Of a stretch of 64,000 nt of DNA, positions 43,585 through 55,909 are shown one piece after another. The number at the start of each line of letters is the position of its first letter. Within the stretch, counting starts at the first letter, position 1. This DNA is from Cladobotryum mycophilum (taxonomy: Eukaryota; Ascomycota; Sordariomycetes; Hypocreales; Hypocreaceae), in contig CM071591.1 of the NCBI GenBank assembly GCA_036429605.1, positions 2,976,001 to 3,040,000 on the forward strand, read 5' to 3'. The position numbers and the translations under genes are program-made. The notes beneath the pieces are model-generated. The model had not been told where the DNA came from. It saw only the letters and a list, made by a program, of their open reading frames with translations, and did not search any database.

Positions 43585-46473
43585 CTATGACTTATTGAAG
43601 AACCAACTGCTGCGCTTGTTGCTTGTTCCCTCATTCTGAACCGATTGGATCATAGGTGTGGTCGCGTCACCACCGCCGCCGCGAAGAGGCTTGGCAATGC
43701 GGCTACCAGCGTTGGAAAAGCTGAAGCCCCCAGCGGCTGAGTTGAGGCCGCGGGTGCTGCCAGCCTTGGCTGCTTCGAGACGCTCCTTGACGGAAGCAAG
43801 TTGAACCTCGAATCTGTAAGGACCAAATATTAGTATAATAATGCCTAAAGATGAAGTGGGCATAATAAGGGGTTACATACTTGTGGTTGGCCGACGCCAT
43901 CTTCTCCTGGCTGTCTTGCAGCAGGCTCTCCAGGCTTTGGATGCGCTCATTTCTCGCAATGAGCTTACGCTCGGCGATGGCCACCTCCTTCTTGAGAGCC
44001 GAGTTCTGCTCAACCAGCTGTCGCTGGACTTGGGTGAGTTGCTCCAAATTCCTCTCCAGGAACGCCATCTTCTTCTGCTGGGCTCGGTTGTTGGATGACC
44101 GCAGCACATTGTTGTACTGTTCTCTGGTCTCATCTAATGATATCTCCAGCTCGACGACACGCTCGCAGCGGTTCTGCAGATCTCGCATGAGACTCTTCTT
44201 CATGACATCGAATTCAGCAATCTGCTGCTGAACAGTCTTGCCATTGGCCATCGGGGCGGTCCCTGACTTGACACGTTGCTGAAGGTCCTCAATAAGGGTC
44301 TTCATCCTCGCGTTCTCGCCTGCCTTTTGAGCAAGATCTACCTTGAGCTCTTCTACGAGCTGCATCTTGGTATTTTGACGATTGGCATACGCAGCCTCTA
44401 GACGTGCCTTGACCTCCTCAACATCGGCCTCGGCAAGGTTTCGCTCTAAAACGTCTTCGTATTCCTGCTGCAGAGCCTCCAGTCTCGTCTCGAGCTCCTG
44501 TCTCCGGCGAGCGTCAATCTCGCTCGATGAACCACTATACATGGAGAGCTCTGCTTGTCGCACGATGCCCTGGGTTTCAACCATCTTTGCCCGAAGCGCC
44601 TTGAACTCATCGGGTGCAATGTTGTCGCCGATCGAGGCTTGCTCAAGCAAGGCGTCAATGTGCTTGATGGTGTCAGCGATTGACTTTTCGTTATCGCTAA
44701 AGACGTCAGTGCCGAGCTCGAAGCCGGCCATCATCTTGGCCATCTTCTCAGCCTTCTTCTTCTCCTTCTCGTCAAAAGCAGCACCAGTCTCCTTGGCACT
44801 CATCTTTGCGTCCAGGAGCTGCTGCTTCATGTCATCCAGCTCAGTTGTAAGCTCCGAGTTGGCCTCCTTGAGCGCATCCATGGTGATCTGAGCCTCCTTG
44901 CCCTCGAAACTCAATCGCTCTAATTGCATCTTGAATTCATTAACCTCTGTTGTGAGCCTTTCATTTTCCTTGCCCATCTTGCTGTCGTGGTCTTTTAGAT
45001 AGGCCAACTCTTCCTTGGTTTCACGGAGCTGCTTCTCGGCCGTCGCAGCCTGCGTTTCCCTCTCTGTGAGTTGATCCTGCAGTTCATTTTCTCGTCGGAG
45101 GAATTCTTCGCGTTCATCCTTCTCGAGCGTTATGCTGGGAGTGCCTGCGCGTTCCGAGGCCACGGGCGTCTCTGAGCGACTCTCGACAAAGTGTGAGGGA
45201 GTAGATGGTCGTGGCGGAGGTTTGGTACTGGCCTTGGCTCCGACGACGGCGTCGGCCAGCGGCGGTATCCATCTGTCCTTGGGAACCGCCTCTCCAGCAC
45301 GCCAGAGCTGTACCTCGCCTTCCAGAGTCGAAATGTAGCTTTCAAAGTTGGTGATTCGGCCTTGCGCCTTCTTGAGCAGGGCCTTGAGCTCGGCAGGACT
45401 GAGTTCTGCATTAACCTTGGCCTTGTTCTTGATGCTCTTGGCTCGTGTACCGAACCGCATCGTGCCGAGAGTTTCGGCATCGTTGTAGCTGCTGGGGGAA
45501 CAGTTGATGATGAGCGTCGTGCGACTGTTACCACCAAGCGACTCTTGAAGGATACGGGTCAATTTGGAATCTCGGTAGGGAACGTGGGAAGCTTTGCCAT
45601 CGGTCAAGGCATTGATGACCATGCCCAGAGCGCTCAAACTCTTGTTGATTTTCTTGGCCTCCTCGAGCGTCTGGCCGCTGGCACCCGTTTTCCCCACCTT
45701 TTCACTACCGGCCAAATCGACCAAGAACAGCTGACCGCTCTTCGCCGAGCCAGTCTCAACGTTCTTCTGGGTGATTGTGACAACAAAGATGGAGTGCGAT
45801 CGAGAGGACTCCTGGTTCATGTTGGTGGCAGCAACGGCTCGAGAGTTTCCTCCCCTCCTCATTACCTCGTAGACTTCCTGAACGCTGGAAACGTAAATCT
45901 CCAAGAGGCCCTTGACATAGACACCCCGGTTCTTCTCTTCGTGAATCGGGAGGTTATCATTCTGCGGGGCCAACAGATCGCGAATCCTTTCCATGTAAAT
46001 CTCCATGTAGCTGACACGGACGGTGTACTCGATTGTACTCGGACTCGACATGATACTAGCAAAGATTTGCTCGACGATTCGCGGGATAACACCCCTCCCT
46101 TCGGGATCGTCGATGTTCGTTCCCATCATGGTATATGATTTACCGGCACCGGTCTGACCGTACGCGAAGACTGTGCCGTTGTAGCCATTGAGAATATCGT
46201 CGACGGTTGGGCGGATGGAATAGTCAAAGATGTCTTGTTGCTTGCATGACATGTCAAAGATTCTGTCAAAGGTGAAAGTGCCCTGCGCCTCTTTGGACTG
46301 TTGGGAGTAGTTAGTTTCATGCCTCGCAATGGTAGGGGGATCAGCTGTGAAGATGGGTATACATCAAGAGTGCATGTGTCGTCCGAGGTGAAGGACACAA
46401 TGGGCTTGCCGCCAGATTCTATTTCCACCCGGTTCTGGGGCCTGAACCGGGCGACGACCTTGATACTTGTCAT
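43585..46473 (-). CDS. Conventional kinesin (kinesin-1) heavy chain
   Basis: Plus-end-directed microtubule motor of the fungal NKIN type, used for long-range transport and hyphal growth. The motor domain is complete: P-loop GQTGAGKS (about residues 84-91), NMNQESSRSHSIF (switch I), LVDLAGSEKVGKTGA (switch II), LTRILQESLGGNSRTTLI and FGTRAKSIKNKAKVN, leading into the neck. A long heptad-repeat stalk, a Pro-Ser hinge (TKPPPRPSTPSHF) and a Gly-rich tail (LRGGGGDATTP) follow. Exons are 46363-46473, 43881-46297 and 43585-43813, with introns of 65 and 67 bp; total 918 residues, normal for NKIN. The tail exon must be spliced in (FEVQLASVKERLEAAKAG); the unspliced frame ends in nonsense. Confidence 0.95.
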
Positions 46474-47701
46474 GATGGCGCTAGCAGTGCGGAACGAGGA
46501 CTGCTATCATGAGGAGCGACCTTGGAACTTGGTCGAGGTTGTGGGAAGCCGCACAGAGGCGACGATGTTGGCTTGTGACACCCAAGTACGGATAGTGGGA
46601 GGAGGTCGTAGCAAGCCTCCAGGGGTCTGAGAAGCGGGATATGCAAAAGATGGGGGAACAAGTGGTGAGAGAACGAAAGAGACAGAGAGCGAGAGGAGCA
46701 GCACAAGAAAGGAAATTTGTTTCCCCCGCTGGTTGAAGAAAAGGGGGAGGGGGAAAGTGACAGATGGAGAGAATGACAGCGGTCTGAAGTTTTGGCGGGA
46801 TCGAGGTGTTTTGGAATTGACGAACGCGCTAAAGAGAAACTCCGCGTGATGATGGTGGTGGTGGTGAGGGACCGCCCGCCTAAATCCTGTCAAGCCCAGG
46901 TCAAGTCAAGTCATGGAGGGGAACGAGGGACTTGGACAGAGGGCGGTTGTGGCCTAACGTTTCAGCCAGTTGAGTCCCCCCGCCTAAGAAAACAACGCTC
47001 CAGGGGGGGCCACGGGTGTTTGTTTTAGCGCTACAGGCGTAGCCCGTTAGTAAGTAACGGTCAATGGATCAATGGATTGGATCATTGTTGAGAGAACCTG
47101 GAACCCCAAATCAGTCGCTGTAGCAGTGCAAATCATTCACTGTTAATATTTACGAATAGTGAATTGAAGTGCCGATTTAGCTATCAACTACTCGTCTATA
47201 ACTGATATGCAAATACACACTTTATTTCTTCGATAGGCTGTTGGCTACAATCTGTTACATATACATCCATTACCAAGCAATCCATCTGCGCCCCAGCAAT
47301 GCATCAGCGGGCAAATCAACGCAACAGTCCAGTCCGGTCCAGTCCAATCCAGTTCCTCGAGACATCCCCATCTCGTGCAAGCAATTTCTGTCCGCTAAAA
47401 AACTACAAATCCAATATGAAAATGAAATCAGGGAGGGACAGCAGGGCGTAGCGAACGATTTTGTCTATCAAGACTAGAGCGCCGAAAAGCAACCGTAAAA
47501 CACTGCTTCAAATGCGACAAATTCCATGCTTGGTATAACCAGTCCAACGCCGTGCACCAGAACGCCTGCAATGTATCTTCCGCCGTCTCAATAAAGACGG
47601 GTTGAGAGCAGAGTCGAGTTCTGCAGACCTGCATATATACCTTTCCAACGCCATAATAAGATTATGTTGCGTACCTTGTTCCATCCATGCAGAGACAGTC
47701 T
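46474..47701. other. Intergenic, kinesin promoter and RAD6 3' flank
   Basis: 1.2 kb. The part nearest the kinesin gene is purine-rich on the + strand. Short repeats of GTCCAGTCC appear near 47328-47352. No supported gene. Confidence 0.4.
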
Positions 47702-48335
47702 CTAGTCCTCCCAACTCTTCTCAACGGTTTCCCTAACCCGCTTGGTGTATTCCTTTCGATTGTCCTTGTAAAGATTCGACGCCTCCACGTTCGCAGGCGA
47801 TCCAGTGTTCGGGTCGTTAAGCAAACTAAACATGGTGTGAGTTGTTTTGATTCGTACCGACGCAAGGAGGAGTCAGCATTCGCACCTTTGGATACTGGTC
47901 AAGACAGCCGCCACATCATACGTTGGGCTCCACCGATTTTGTAAAATGTCCAGGCAGAGCTCGCCGGTAGCATAGACATTCGGATGGAACATTTGGCTAA
48001 TGAATTTGACCTGCGGCGGCTTATTGGGGTACTGTTCGTCGAACTGCATAACGAGGCGAAACATGCCGTCTTCAAATGGCGTGTCGGCAGGTCCGATAAT
48101 GACGGCATTCCTGGTAAGATACGGTCAGCCGGTTACACGAACCTCGCGATGGGCCAAAAATGAGGGGCAACGAACCATGTCATCACATTATCGGGAATGG
48201 GAGAGGCAGAAACACCAGCGGGAGGATCAGTTTGCATGCGCTGCTCGTTTATTAGAATGCAAGGCTATCAAACCCAAGGGAGATTAAACCGACTTTGAAG
48301 TCACGCATCAGACGGCGTCGGGCGGCGGTAGACAT
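47702..48335 (-). CDS. rad6: Ubiquitin-conjugating enzyme E2 RAD6/UBC2
   Basis: E2 enzyme acting in histone H2B monoubiquitination, post-replication repair and N-degron degradation. Four exons (48294-48335, 48176-48240, 47886-48110, 47702-47825) with 53-, 65- and 60-bp introns encode exactly 151 residues, the expected fungal length. MSTAARRRLMRDFKRMQTDP begins the UBC fold; the HPN motif (FHPNVYATGELC) places the active Cys at position 88; the end is SNLYKDNRKEYTKRVRETVE. The long acidic tail of S. cerevisiae Rad6 is absent, as in other filamentous fungi. Met52 (DGMFRL) replaces the usual Thr. Confidence 0.96.
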
Positions 48336-49749
48336 GTTGCAGGCGATAGGGGCTCGGCGTGCTATTTAAAACTCGCTTTTTGGGTTTCCTGAGAGCTTTG
48401 CGGATAGATGAGGGAATGCCGATGAAGAATCCGAGGATTTGTGCTGTTGTGAAGTGAAGGATGCTGAAATTTTGGCTGGATTTATGGCTTGAACCGAGCA
48501 AAGTCCCTGTTCCCTGAACCACTGCGATGACTGATGTACTGATGCACTGATGTACAGATGCTTAGTGGATGGAAGAACATGAGGTCATGGGCCAATAAAC
48601 AGCCTCGATTCATTAGTAAGCTGTGACACGTGATCTTTACATCTCCAGCCGGCAGGCCATGCCGGGCGAATTGATCAGCCTCAACAGCGACCATTCCTAG
48701 AGAGGAAATAGCCCGTCCATGTGTTTTCCATAGCTGCACGTCTGGTTGTTTTGTCGCCTTTCGAAAGTCGATTCTGGCATTGTCTCACTGCAACAACTAC
48801 GAGCAGAAAACGACAATTACTTGCGACTTATGGATAACCTTTTGCTACGATACACAAGACATCAAACACCAGATCCCCCATCACGTCATATTTATAATTA
48901 ACTCGGATAAATAGTTTCCTGAGCAACGGCTGAACAACCGCGCTTCAATAACGACGGCTGTTCGACCGCTTCTGTTAGTCACCTATTAAATGTGCGCCAT
49001 TTTGTTAATTCCCATCAATAGGATCAACATCTGGAGGTTTTCATTGTGTTGTTCCATTTCTTCCTAGGCGGTGAATGGGTGGCTGCTGCTGTGCCTGTCC
49101 AAGAGAAAAGGGTGCTTGCTTCGATCTAACCTGTCTACGGAGTAGTATTGCTTGAGTAAGGTGTCTCATTCATGCCTGTCAGTTCTTCCCGAGGAGCAAG
49201 GCACAACAGTTCATTGGACTGACTTGTCTGTACTCTGTAGATTCGTCCGATTGGTTGCATTTGAGCTGAGAGCTCTTGGCCCGAGCGGCCAATATGACTT
49301 CCACTCTTGGCTGCTTCTTAAGACAGACTCGTATTTCAGTGGTGGCTCTCTTTTTCTCACGGCCTACGGAAGACCGTCTTCCCGTCTTTATCGAGTCCAT
49401 TAATTACTCTTTCCGTTCCGTGACCCATTCTTACATCGACTCTCTGCTATCGCGGACCCTGGTCGGTAAGCGATAAAAAGATTTTTACACCTTGAAGGTG
49501 CATTCCACTCTGAAGGGATAAGTAATGTTTAATCGTGCATTAGCCCATCGTGATAGGGTCAAATATCAGCTACTAGACATAATAACAATGTTCAGCTGGT
49601 GGCGTATGTGTTTTGCTTCTTCGATAGAGCCCCAGGTGTCACCGTTTGGGTCGCGTGGTCCATCCTTTTTTCTCTACACATTCATATACCCAACCCTCTA
49701 CGTTCCACGGCCATCTGTCTCGTATGCATTATATCGAACCAATCTCATC
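48336..49749. promoter_or_regulatory. Divergent intergenic region between RAD6 and the ODC-like gene
   Basis: 1.4 kb with promoters of two divergent genes. It contains ACTGATGCACTGATGTACTGATG-like repeats near 48525-48560 and one TACGGAGTA at 49136-49144. ORFs in 49150-49480 look like chance. Confidence 0.4.
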
Positions 49750-51209
49750 ATGACAGTTTCTTTCACTACTAGTGGACTTGTTCAGCCCTCATTGGATCTG
49801 GCTGTCAACGATGAAAGGCAATCATTCCAATCAGCAGAGCAATTGGTCGATGACACCATCAAGGAGCAAATCGCTCACATAGAAAGACAACCATGTACCG
49901 TTGGGTTTGACGATTCCTTCTTTGTTGCAGATGTGGGAGAAATTTGCCGTCAGCATGATCGTTGGGTGTCTCATCTCCCCGACATCATGCCATTCTACGG
50001 TAAGACACTTGACCGGTAATGCGTATCTATTACATGGGCTCATATATTTCCATAGCCGTGAAATGCAACCCCGATAGAGTGCTACTACATACTCTTGTTC
50101 AACTTCGCGTCGGCTTTGACTGCGCCTCAGTGGAGGAGATGCGTACAGTTCTCAGTCTAGGTGCTTCCCCTTCCAACATCATCTTTGCCAACCCATGCAA
50201 ACCAGCTTGGGCGCTTGATTTTGCGAACAGGGCCGGCATCGAGAAAACCGTGTTTGACAACCTTGATGAGCTTGACACTATCAAAAAGCACATGCCAAAC
50301 GCGGAACTGCTGCTCAGAATATACGCCAACGACACCAGCGCCCTCATTGCTTTTGGCGACAAGTTTGGCGCACCGTTGGAGTCAACCAAAGGTCTACTTG
50401 TGCGTGCCAAAGAGCTAGGTTTGAATGTGGTTGGCGTTAGCTTTCATATTGGTAACTACCCAAGACCCTCACGATGATATATGTGCTGTCTGGAGCTGAC
50501 ATCTCGCCAAGGTACTGGTGCCTCGGATCCAAACGCATATCGGAAAGCAATTGCGCATTCCAGAATTGTCTGGAACACAGCACAGTCCTTGGGCTTTTCT
50601 CCTCGGATTCTCGACATTGGAGGCGGCTTTCATCCTGAAGAAGAGGCATTTGGACCCATGGCTTCGGCCGTCTCTAAAGCCATATACGAGGCATCGTTTC
50701 CAGAGCAGACCATTTTTATTACAGAACCAGGACGCTTCTTTGCGCGCACTGTTTTTACACTAGTCTGTCGAATCATATCACGCCGAGTGTCGAATAATGC
50801 GTCGCCAAATGAACTCGGGATGCTATACCAAAATGACGGCGTTTTCGGGCATTTCGTCAACAGCATATTCGAGGGAGAAATCTTTGCGCCTGCTTTGATC
50901 AAGAGCAGAGATAACGATGGCAGGCCACGCAAGGCTACGCATCATGCCTACAAGATATGGGGTCCGACCTGCGACAGCAGTGACTGCGTGACTCGCAGGG
51001 CAAGCTTCTCTTGTGAAGTAAAGATTAATGACTGGCTAGTATACCGTGATATGGGTGGTAAGAACCCGATGAGATTCCCAGTCTACCAACTTCTACGCAA
51101 CTTTCTGACATGATGAACAGCATACACATTGACCACGGCAACGGAATTTAACGGATTTCTCAACAAGGCCTGTACGGTTTATGTCAACAGCGATCAGCAA
51201 CCTACCTAG
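49750..51209 (+). CDS. Ornithine decarboxylase-like PLP enzyme (group IV decarboxylase)
   Basis: Fold-III, pyridoxal-phosphate-dependent decarboxylase of the ODC family, which normally makes putrescine. The PLP-binding Lys86 lies in PFYAVKCN, with VGVSFHIGTGASDPNAY, the phosphate loop LDIGGGF, ITEPGRFF and the catalytic Cys369 in WGPTCDS. Exons are 49750-49999, 50056-50451, 50512-51057 and 51121-51209, 426 residues. The residue equivalent to trypanosome ODC Asp332, which binds the substrate delta-amino group, is Glu336 here (NDGVFGHF...IFEGE), and the neighbouring Tyr is Phe. The same Asp-to-Glu change is known in a chlorovirus arginine decarboxylase, so ornithine may not be the substrate. 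Start is uncertain: the frame is open further upstream, with in-frame ATGs at 49525 and 49588. Neighbours do not form a pathway. Confidence 0.87.
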
Positions 51210-52217
51210 TTGAAGGCAGCATCATGTGGAATGAAGCATGCTTGGTATACGACACTTGTTGATTTGTAAGTTGACAAAAGAACGGACAGGGAGGTTTCAT
51301 CTCGTAGACGCCATCAAGGGCAGAAGTTGAGACTTGATGCAAAAGTGTTATATAGAAGCACTCACATTATACATAGTAGATAGTATTTAATACCTAGAGT
51401 AAGTGGTGCTGGCTTGCTCCTCATGAGAAATTGCGTTTCCCAAGCCTGGCACCCGGAATCACATGCCCTTACAACAGTCAGCTTTAATATACTTGTTGTA
51501 TTAGTAATTGACTACCTATCTGTACAGAAAGGTAGAGGACTTCCAAGGTTGCCAAACAAAAAGAACCAATGACTCCCATTGTATTACCCACTATATCCAT
51601 CTCTCGTTACCCGCCGTATCTGTCTTGACTCATTGTATCTCACTGTATCCCGATGTATCCATGCATGCATTGTAGATATCCCTCCATGTCTACCGTACCT
51701 TGTCTCTCTATACCCACGAGTTGTCCTCTAAAAGAAAAGAAAAAGAACCGTCAATCGAATCAGACCCACAGCCTCTTTATTGAATGCTTGATCGAATTGA
51801 CAGCTAGGTGATTCAAGTTAATTCCGTCGCTCCAAGAGGTACTCCAAGTAAGATACCTATAGTGCCTAGTAGGTAGAGAGCAAGATGGCAGATTGCAGAT
51901 GGCAGTACTTTCAAGTTATTATTATTATTATTAGTAAGAATCATGGATGGATGGAAAACGGAATTGGATGCCACCTTCGCAACTTCGCCCCCACATTTGG
52001 CGCGACTTCTCCCCCGGAATGAATCTGGAGACTCTCCCCCGCTCTAAGCCGAAGCGTACCGAAGTCGACGACCCGGAAGCTCCTCTTCTTCTGTTCTTCG
52101 TACCTTTTATAAAGCTGGTCTTGTCCTTGATTGCTGCTCCCTTCAAATCTTCCCCCTCCTCACACAGTCGTTTGTCATCATTTCGTGATTTCCATAATCT
52201 TAATACTTCTCCAAAAA
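51210..52217. other. Intergenic between ODC-like and thiolase genes
   Basis: 1 kb without a supported gene. It holds repeated GTATCC/CTGTATCTC-like words near 51590-51670, a CCTAGTAGGTA element at 51865-51875 and a TTATTATTATTA run near 51917-51932. The right part is the thiolase promoter. Confidence 0.4.
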
Positions 52218-53591
52218 ATGCCCCCCGCACAACTAAGATCAGCCGGCCAGCTTGCCAGGCATGTGAAAGCAGCTCGCCATTTTTCAACCAGCTCTGCGCT
52301 CCGGAGGGAAATCCAAGATGCCTACATTCTGAGTGCGTCGCGAACACCAACAACAAAGGTGAGAACTTTTATGGCCTGTGTTTATATATATATATATATA
52401 TATATATACATGTTCCCCCTCCAGAAACTAAACCAGCGCATATAGTTCAACGGCTCCTTTCTCTCCGTCCCAGCTCCCAAGCTAGGAGCTGTCGCGATCA
52501 AGTCTGCCCTCGAAAAGTCCAAGGTCCCCGTTGACAGGATTAGCGATGTATACATGGGCAATGTGCTTCAGGGCTCCATCGGCCAGGCGCCTGCCCGCCA
52601 AGCAGCCGTCTTTGCTGGCATTCCTCACTCGGTAGAGGCCATCACCATCAACAAGGTGTGCGCCTCCGGCCTCAAGGCTGTCGCATTCGCGGCGCAAAAC
52701 ATCCAGCTCGGTCTCGCTGAGGCGCAGATCGCGGGTGGCATGGAGAACATGTCCAGAGTCCCATACTACGTCCCCCGCGCCAGCGGACTTCCTGCTTTCG
52801 GCCATGCCAAGATGGAGGATGGCCTGATCAAGGATGGCTTGACTGATGTCTATGACCAATTCCACATGGGCAACTGCGCCGAGAACACCGTCAAGGCCCA
52901 TGGAATTACACGAGAGCAGCAGGATGCATACGCCATTCAGTCTTACAAGAATGCCCAAAAGGCTTGGGCTGAGAAGGCTTTCGCTGACGAGATTGCTCCC
53001 GTAACTGTCTCATCCAGGAAAGGTGACATCATCGTTGATACCGATGAGGGATACCTCGACGTCAAGTTTGAAAAGATCCCCACCCTGAAGCCAGCGTTCG
53101 TTCGCGATGGATCTGGCACCGTCACTGCCGCCAACTCCTCGACCTTGAACGATGGTGCTAGCGCCCTGGTCCTCGGTAATAAGGCCATTGCCCAGCAATA
53201 CGGCTCGGGCTCCCGAGTTCTTGCCAGAATCGTCTCCTACGCCGATGCCGCCATGTCCCCGATCGACTTCCCCGTCGCCCCGGCCAAGGCTGTCCCCATT
53301 GCCCTGGAGCGTGCCGGCATCACCAAGGACCAGGTTGCCGTCTGGGAGTTTAACGAGGCCTTTGCCAGTGTCATCCTGGCCAACCAGAAGATCCTTGGCC
53401 TCGAGGGCGCCAGGGTCAACCCCTTGGGTGGTGCCATCTCTCTCGGTCACGCCCTGGGTAGTTCCGGATCGCGAATCTTGACCACTTTGCTTCACCAGCT
53501 GAAGCCGGGCGAGTACGGTGTTGCGGCTATTTGCAACGGAGGTGGTGCCGCCACAGCCATGGTTGTCCAGAGGATCGAGTCTGTATGGTGA
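52218..53591 (+). CDS. Mitochondrial acetyl-CoA C-acetyltransferase (thiolase)
   Basis: Biosynthetic-type thiolase that condenses two acetyl-CoA, or cleaves acetoacetyl-CoA. Exon 1 (52218-52358) carries a basic amphipathic leader with ARHFSTSSALRRE, typical of a mitochondrial presequence with cleavage near RHFS/STS. Exon 2 (52446-53591) continues FNGSFLSVPAPKLGAVAIKS. Catalytic residues are Cys119 (NKVCASGLKA), His382 (SLGHALG) and Cys410 (AICNGGGA), with NEAFA between them; length 428. The leader separates it from cytosolic Erg10. It probably works in ketone-body, isoleucine or fatty-acid breakdown. The 87-bp intron contains an (AT)n run. Confidence 0.94.
52381..52408. repeat. (TA)n microsatellite within thiolase intron 1
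   Basis: About 13 TA units inside the 52359-52445 intron. Confidence 0.92.
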
Positions 53592-54071
53592 TGGTGTAAA
53601 GGAAATTCAAGGGAGGTTGTGTAGTATGATATGTATGCAATCTTCAAAGTATGAAGCGTATTCCCGCATGGACAATTTCATGTTATTGAACGTTTACTTG
53701 CTTTTATCTTGCATGGCACATGTATAGAGTGCCATACGAAAGGGGGCTCCAAATGAGCGTTGGCACTGAGGATAAAGGAACCTCCATATCGCAATCCTAA
53801 AGTTGTATAAAAATAAAGAAAAAAATAAAGAAACAATTTTTCAAAGTCAACAATTTTTTTTTACCTATAGAAACAAGTAACTTATTATTCTTCATCAAGT
53901 TCGGCTCAAACAATAGCACCTCAGTAACAAACTATCCCTGCAGAGAAAACACGCGCCACAACGAACGCCACAGATGCACGTCAAGAATCTATACAAAACC
54001 AGCCTCACCTCCCTCTCTCTCATAGCTAAACCAAAAGTTCTAGCCCATCTCATCCCTCTCAAAACAGCAAC
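53592..54071. other. Intergenic between thiolase and CSN12-like genes
   Basis: 480 bp including an A-rich 3' flank (AAAAATAAAGAAAAAAATAAAG near 53808-53835); no gene seen. Confidence 0.4.
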
Positions 54072-55909
54072 ATGGCCCTCGTCGCCCAATTCCTCTCCCA
54101 AATACGACAGCAGGTCCGCAACCAGCGGGGGGACCAGCTCCGGTCATGGCTCCAAGTGGAACCCGGCTCGCCAAAGCAGTACCACGGCCTGGCCGCCGAG
54201 CTACGCGCCAAGTTTGGCGGCGGACAGGAGGGCGTCGACGGTGTGGTTGAAGCGAACCTCCCGCAGGAGGACGATCTGCCCGAGGGCCAGGCGACGTCTT
54301 GGCCGGGATTCTTGGCCTTCATCAAGGATTATCTTACGTATTGGAGGGATGTGAATTTTGAGGATTTGCTGGCGGCGCATCAGTTGCTCAGCGGGCTGGT
54401 CAAGTGAGCTCCCTCTCTCTCTCTATCTATCTCTTTCAACCTATGGAACCTACGACTCATCATCATCACATACCCATCTTTACTTGGGTCGAAATTACAT
54501 GCACAACTTATACTAACATACATCTTATAGCTCATGCGCCACAGCATTCGCACATCCTACCTACGGGGCCATGCTCCTGCAGGTCAGCATGTCGCTCTCA
54601 GAGACGCTCTCCAGACTCACCATGAACCTCAACCGCCGCCCGGACCTGACACGCCGGCTCCGGGTCGTGGACGACGACAACCGCAAGTCGGTGGCCGAGT
54701 CGTCGGCGGAGATTATCCAAAAGATCTTTACGACGTGCCTGACTGATAGGTCGGGGAGCCGTACCAGCCGGCCCGAGGGGAAGAGGGTTGGCATTTACAT
54801 GTTTGCCAACCTAGTGCTCAAGTTGTTATTCGCAGTACGTGTGATTTATTTCATTACAATTCACAACCACCCCCCCTTTTTTTTCTTTTCCGCAGCGTCC
54901 ATGAGGTGTAAACTAACAGGACGGGAACTTCTAGTGTCGGAGAACCCAGTTGGCCAAGATGATTTTCGTCAACATTGAAACCATCTCGCCGCCGCTCTCT
55001 CTTTACCCAGCCGCCCAGCGTGTCACATTCCTCTACTACCTCGGCCGCTTCAACTTCTCAAACCACCACTACCAACGCGCGGCCCTCTGCCTGCAAGAAG
55101 CGTACCTGCAGACGCCATCCCAACTCGTCTCCCACCGCGCCAACATCCTCACCTACCTCCTCCCAGCAAACCTTCTCCTCGGGCGCTTCCCCTCCAACAC
55201 CCTCTTATCCAGGCCCGAGGCGCAGTCCCTAAAACCAATCTTCATCCCCCTCTGCATGGCCATCCGCTCCGGAAACTTTATCTCGTTCCAGCACCAGCTA
55301 GCCAGCCACGAGACCTGGCTCCTCGAAAAGGGCTTGCTCCTCACTCTCACTAACCGCCTCCGCCCTCTCCTCTGGCGTGCACTCAGTCGCAAAACCTTCC
55401 TCCTGACATACGTTCCCCCCACGGACGCAAACTCTCGCAAAGCCGCAACGCTCGACCTCGCCGACCTACACACCCTCGCCGTCTACCTCCAGCGCCGCCT
55501 CGAGGGCTGGCTCCCCTCCACTCCCACCGCACCGCGCGGCCGGCCCCCCGGCGTCACCCCAGTCTTCATGCAAGCCCTCAAAAACAGCGCCCACCCTCTC
55601 CCCGCGACGGCGACAACCCTCTCGCCCCCGCCCGGCGGGCCGCGGACCCTCCGCCCAAACGAGGGGCTCATCTGGGGCAACGCAGAGGTAACTTTCGACG
55701 ACGTGGAGATGACCGTCGCCGCGCTGGTGCAGCAGGGGTTCATGCACGGGTTCGTGGCGCATAGCCAGGGCCGCTTCGCCATCATCGGAGCCAAAGCTAA
55801 AGGAAGCCCCGTGCTGGCAGGGTGGCCCAACGTGTGGCAGACCATCAGGGATCGGAGACAGGAAGGGGACTTTGATATGGATGAAGTGCCAGGATGGGTG
55901 ACACTGTAA
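54072..55909 (+). CDS. csn12: CSN12/Thp1-like PCI-domain protein
   Basis: Homologue of yeast Csn12, a PCI-domain protein related to Thp1/PCID2 and tied to the COP9 signalosome and to mRNA processing and export complexes. Exons are 54072-54403, 54531-54834 and 54935-55909, 536 residues. The first intron has a perfect TACTAAC branch point. Helical repeats (FANLVLKLLFACRRTQLAKM, LYPAAQRVTFLYYLGRFNF, ALCLQEAY) lead to the winged-helix end of the PCI domain (VEMTVAALVQQGFMHGFVAH ... GWPNVWQTI). A Pro-rich insert (PPPGGPRTLRPNEG) precedes the final helices. The C6 run at 55544-55549 is in frame here, unlike similar runs in other genes of the window. Confidence 0.92.

Noticed and set aside
44382..44891. 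A 169-residue Ser-rich + strand ORF, with others opposite the kinesin stalk
   Set aside because: Antisense to the coiled-coil coding sequence, which is poor in stops on the other strand.
48482..48739. An 85-residue minus-strand ORF upstream of RAD6
   Set aside because: No conserved motif; it lies in the RAD6 promoter region and looks like chance.
49525..49749. Upstream in-frame extension of the ODC-like protein
   Set aside because: The added residues have no similarity to ODC and overlap likely promoter sequence. The ATG at 49750 gives a normal-length enzyme, although this is not certain.
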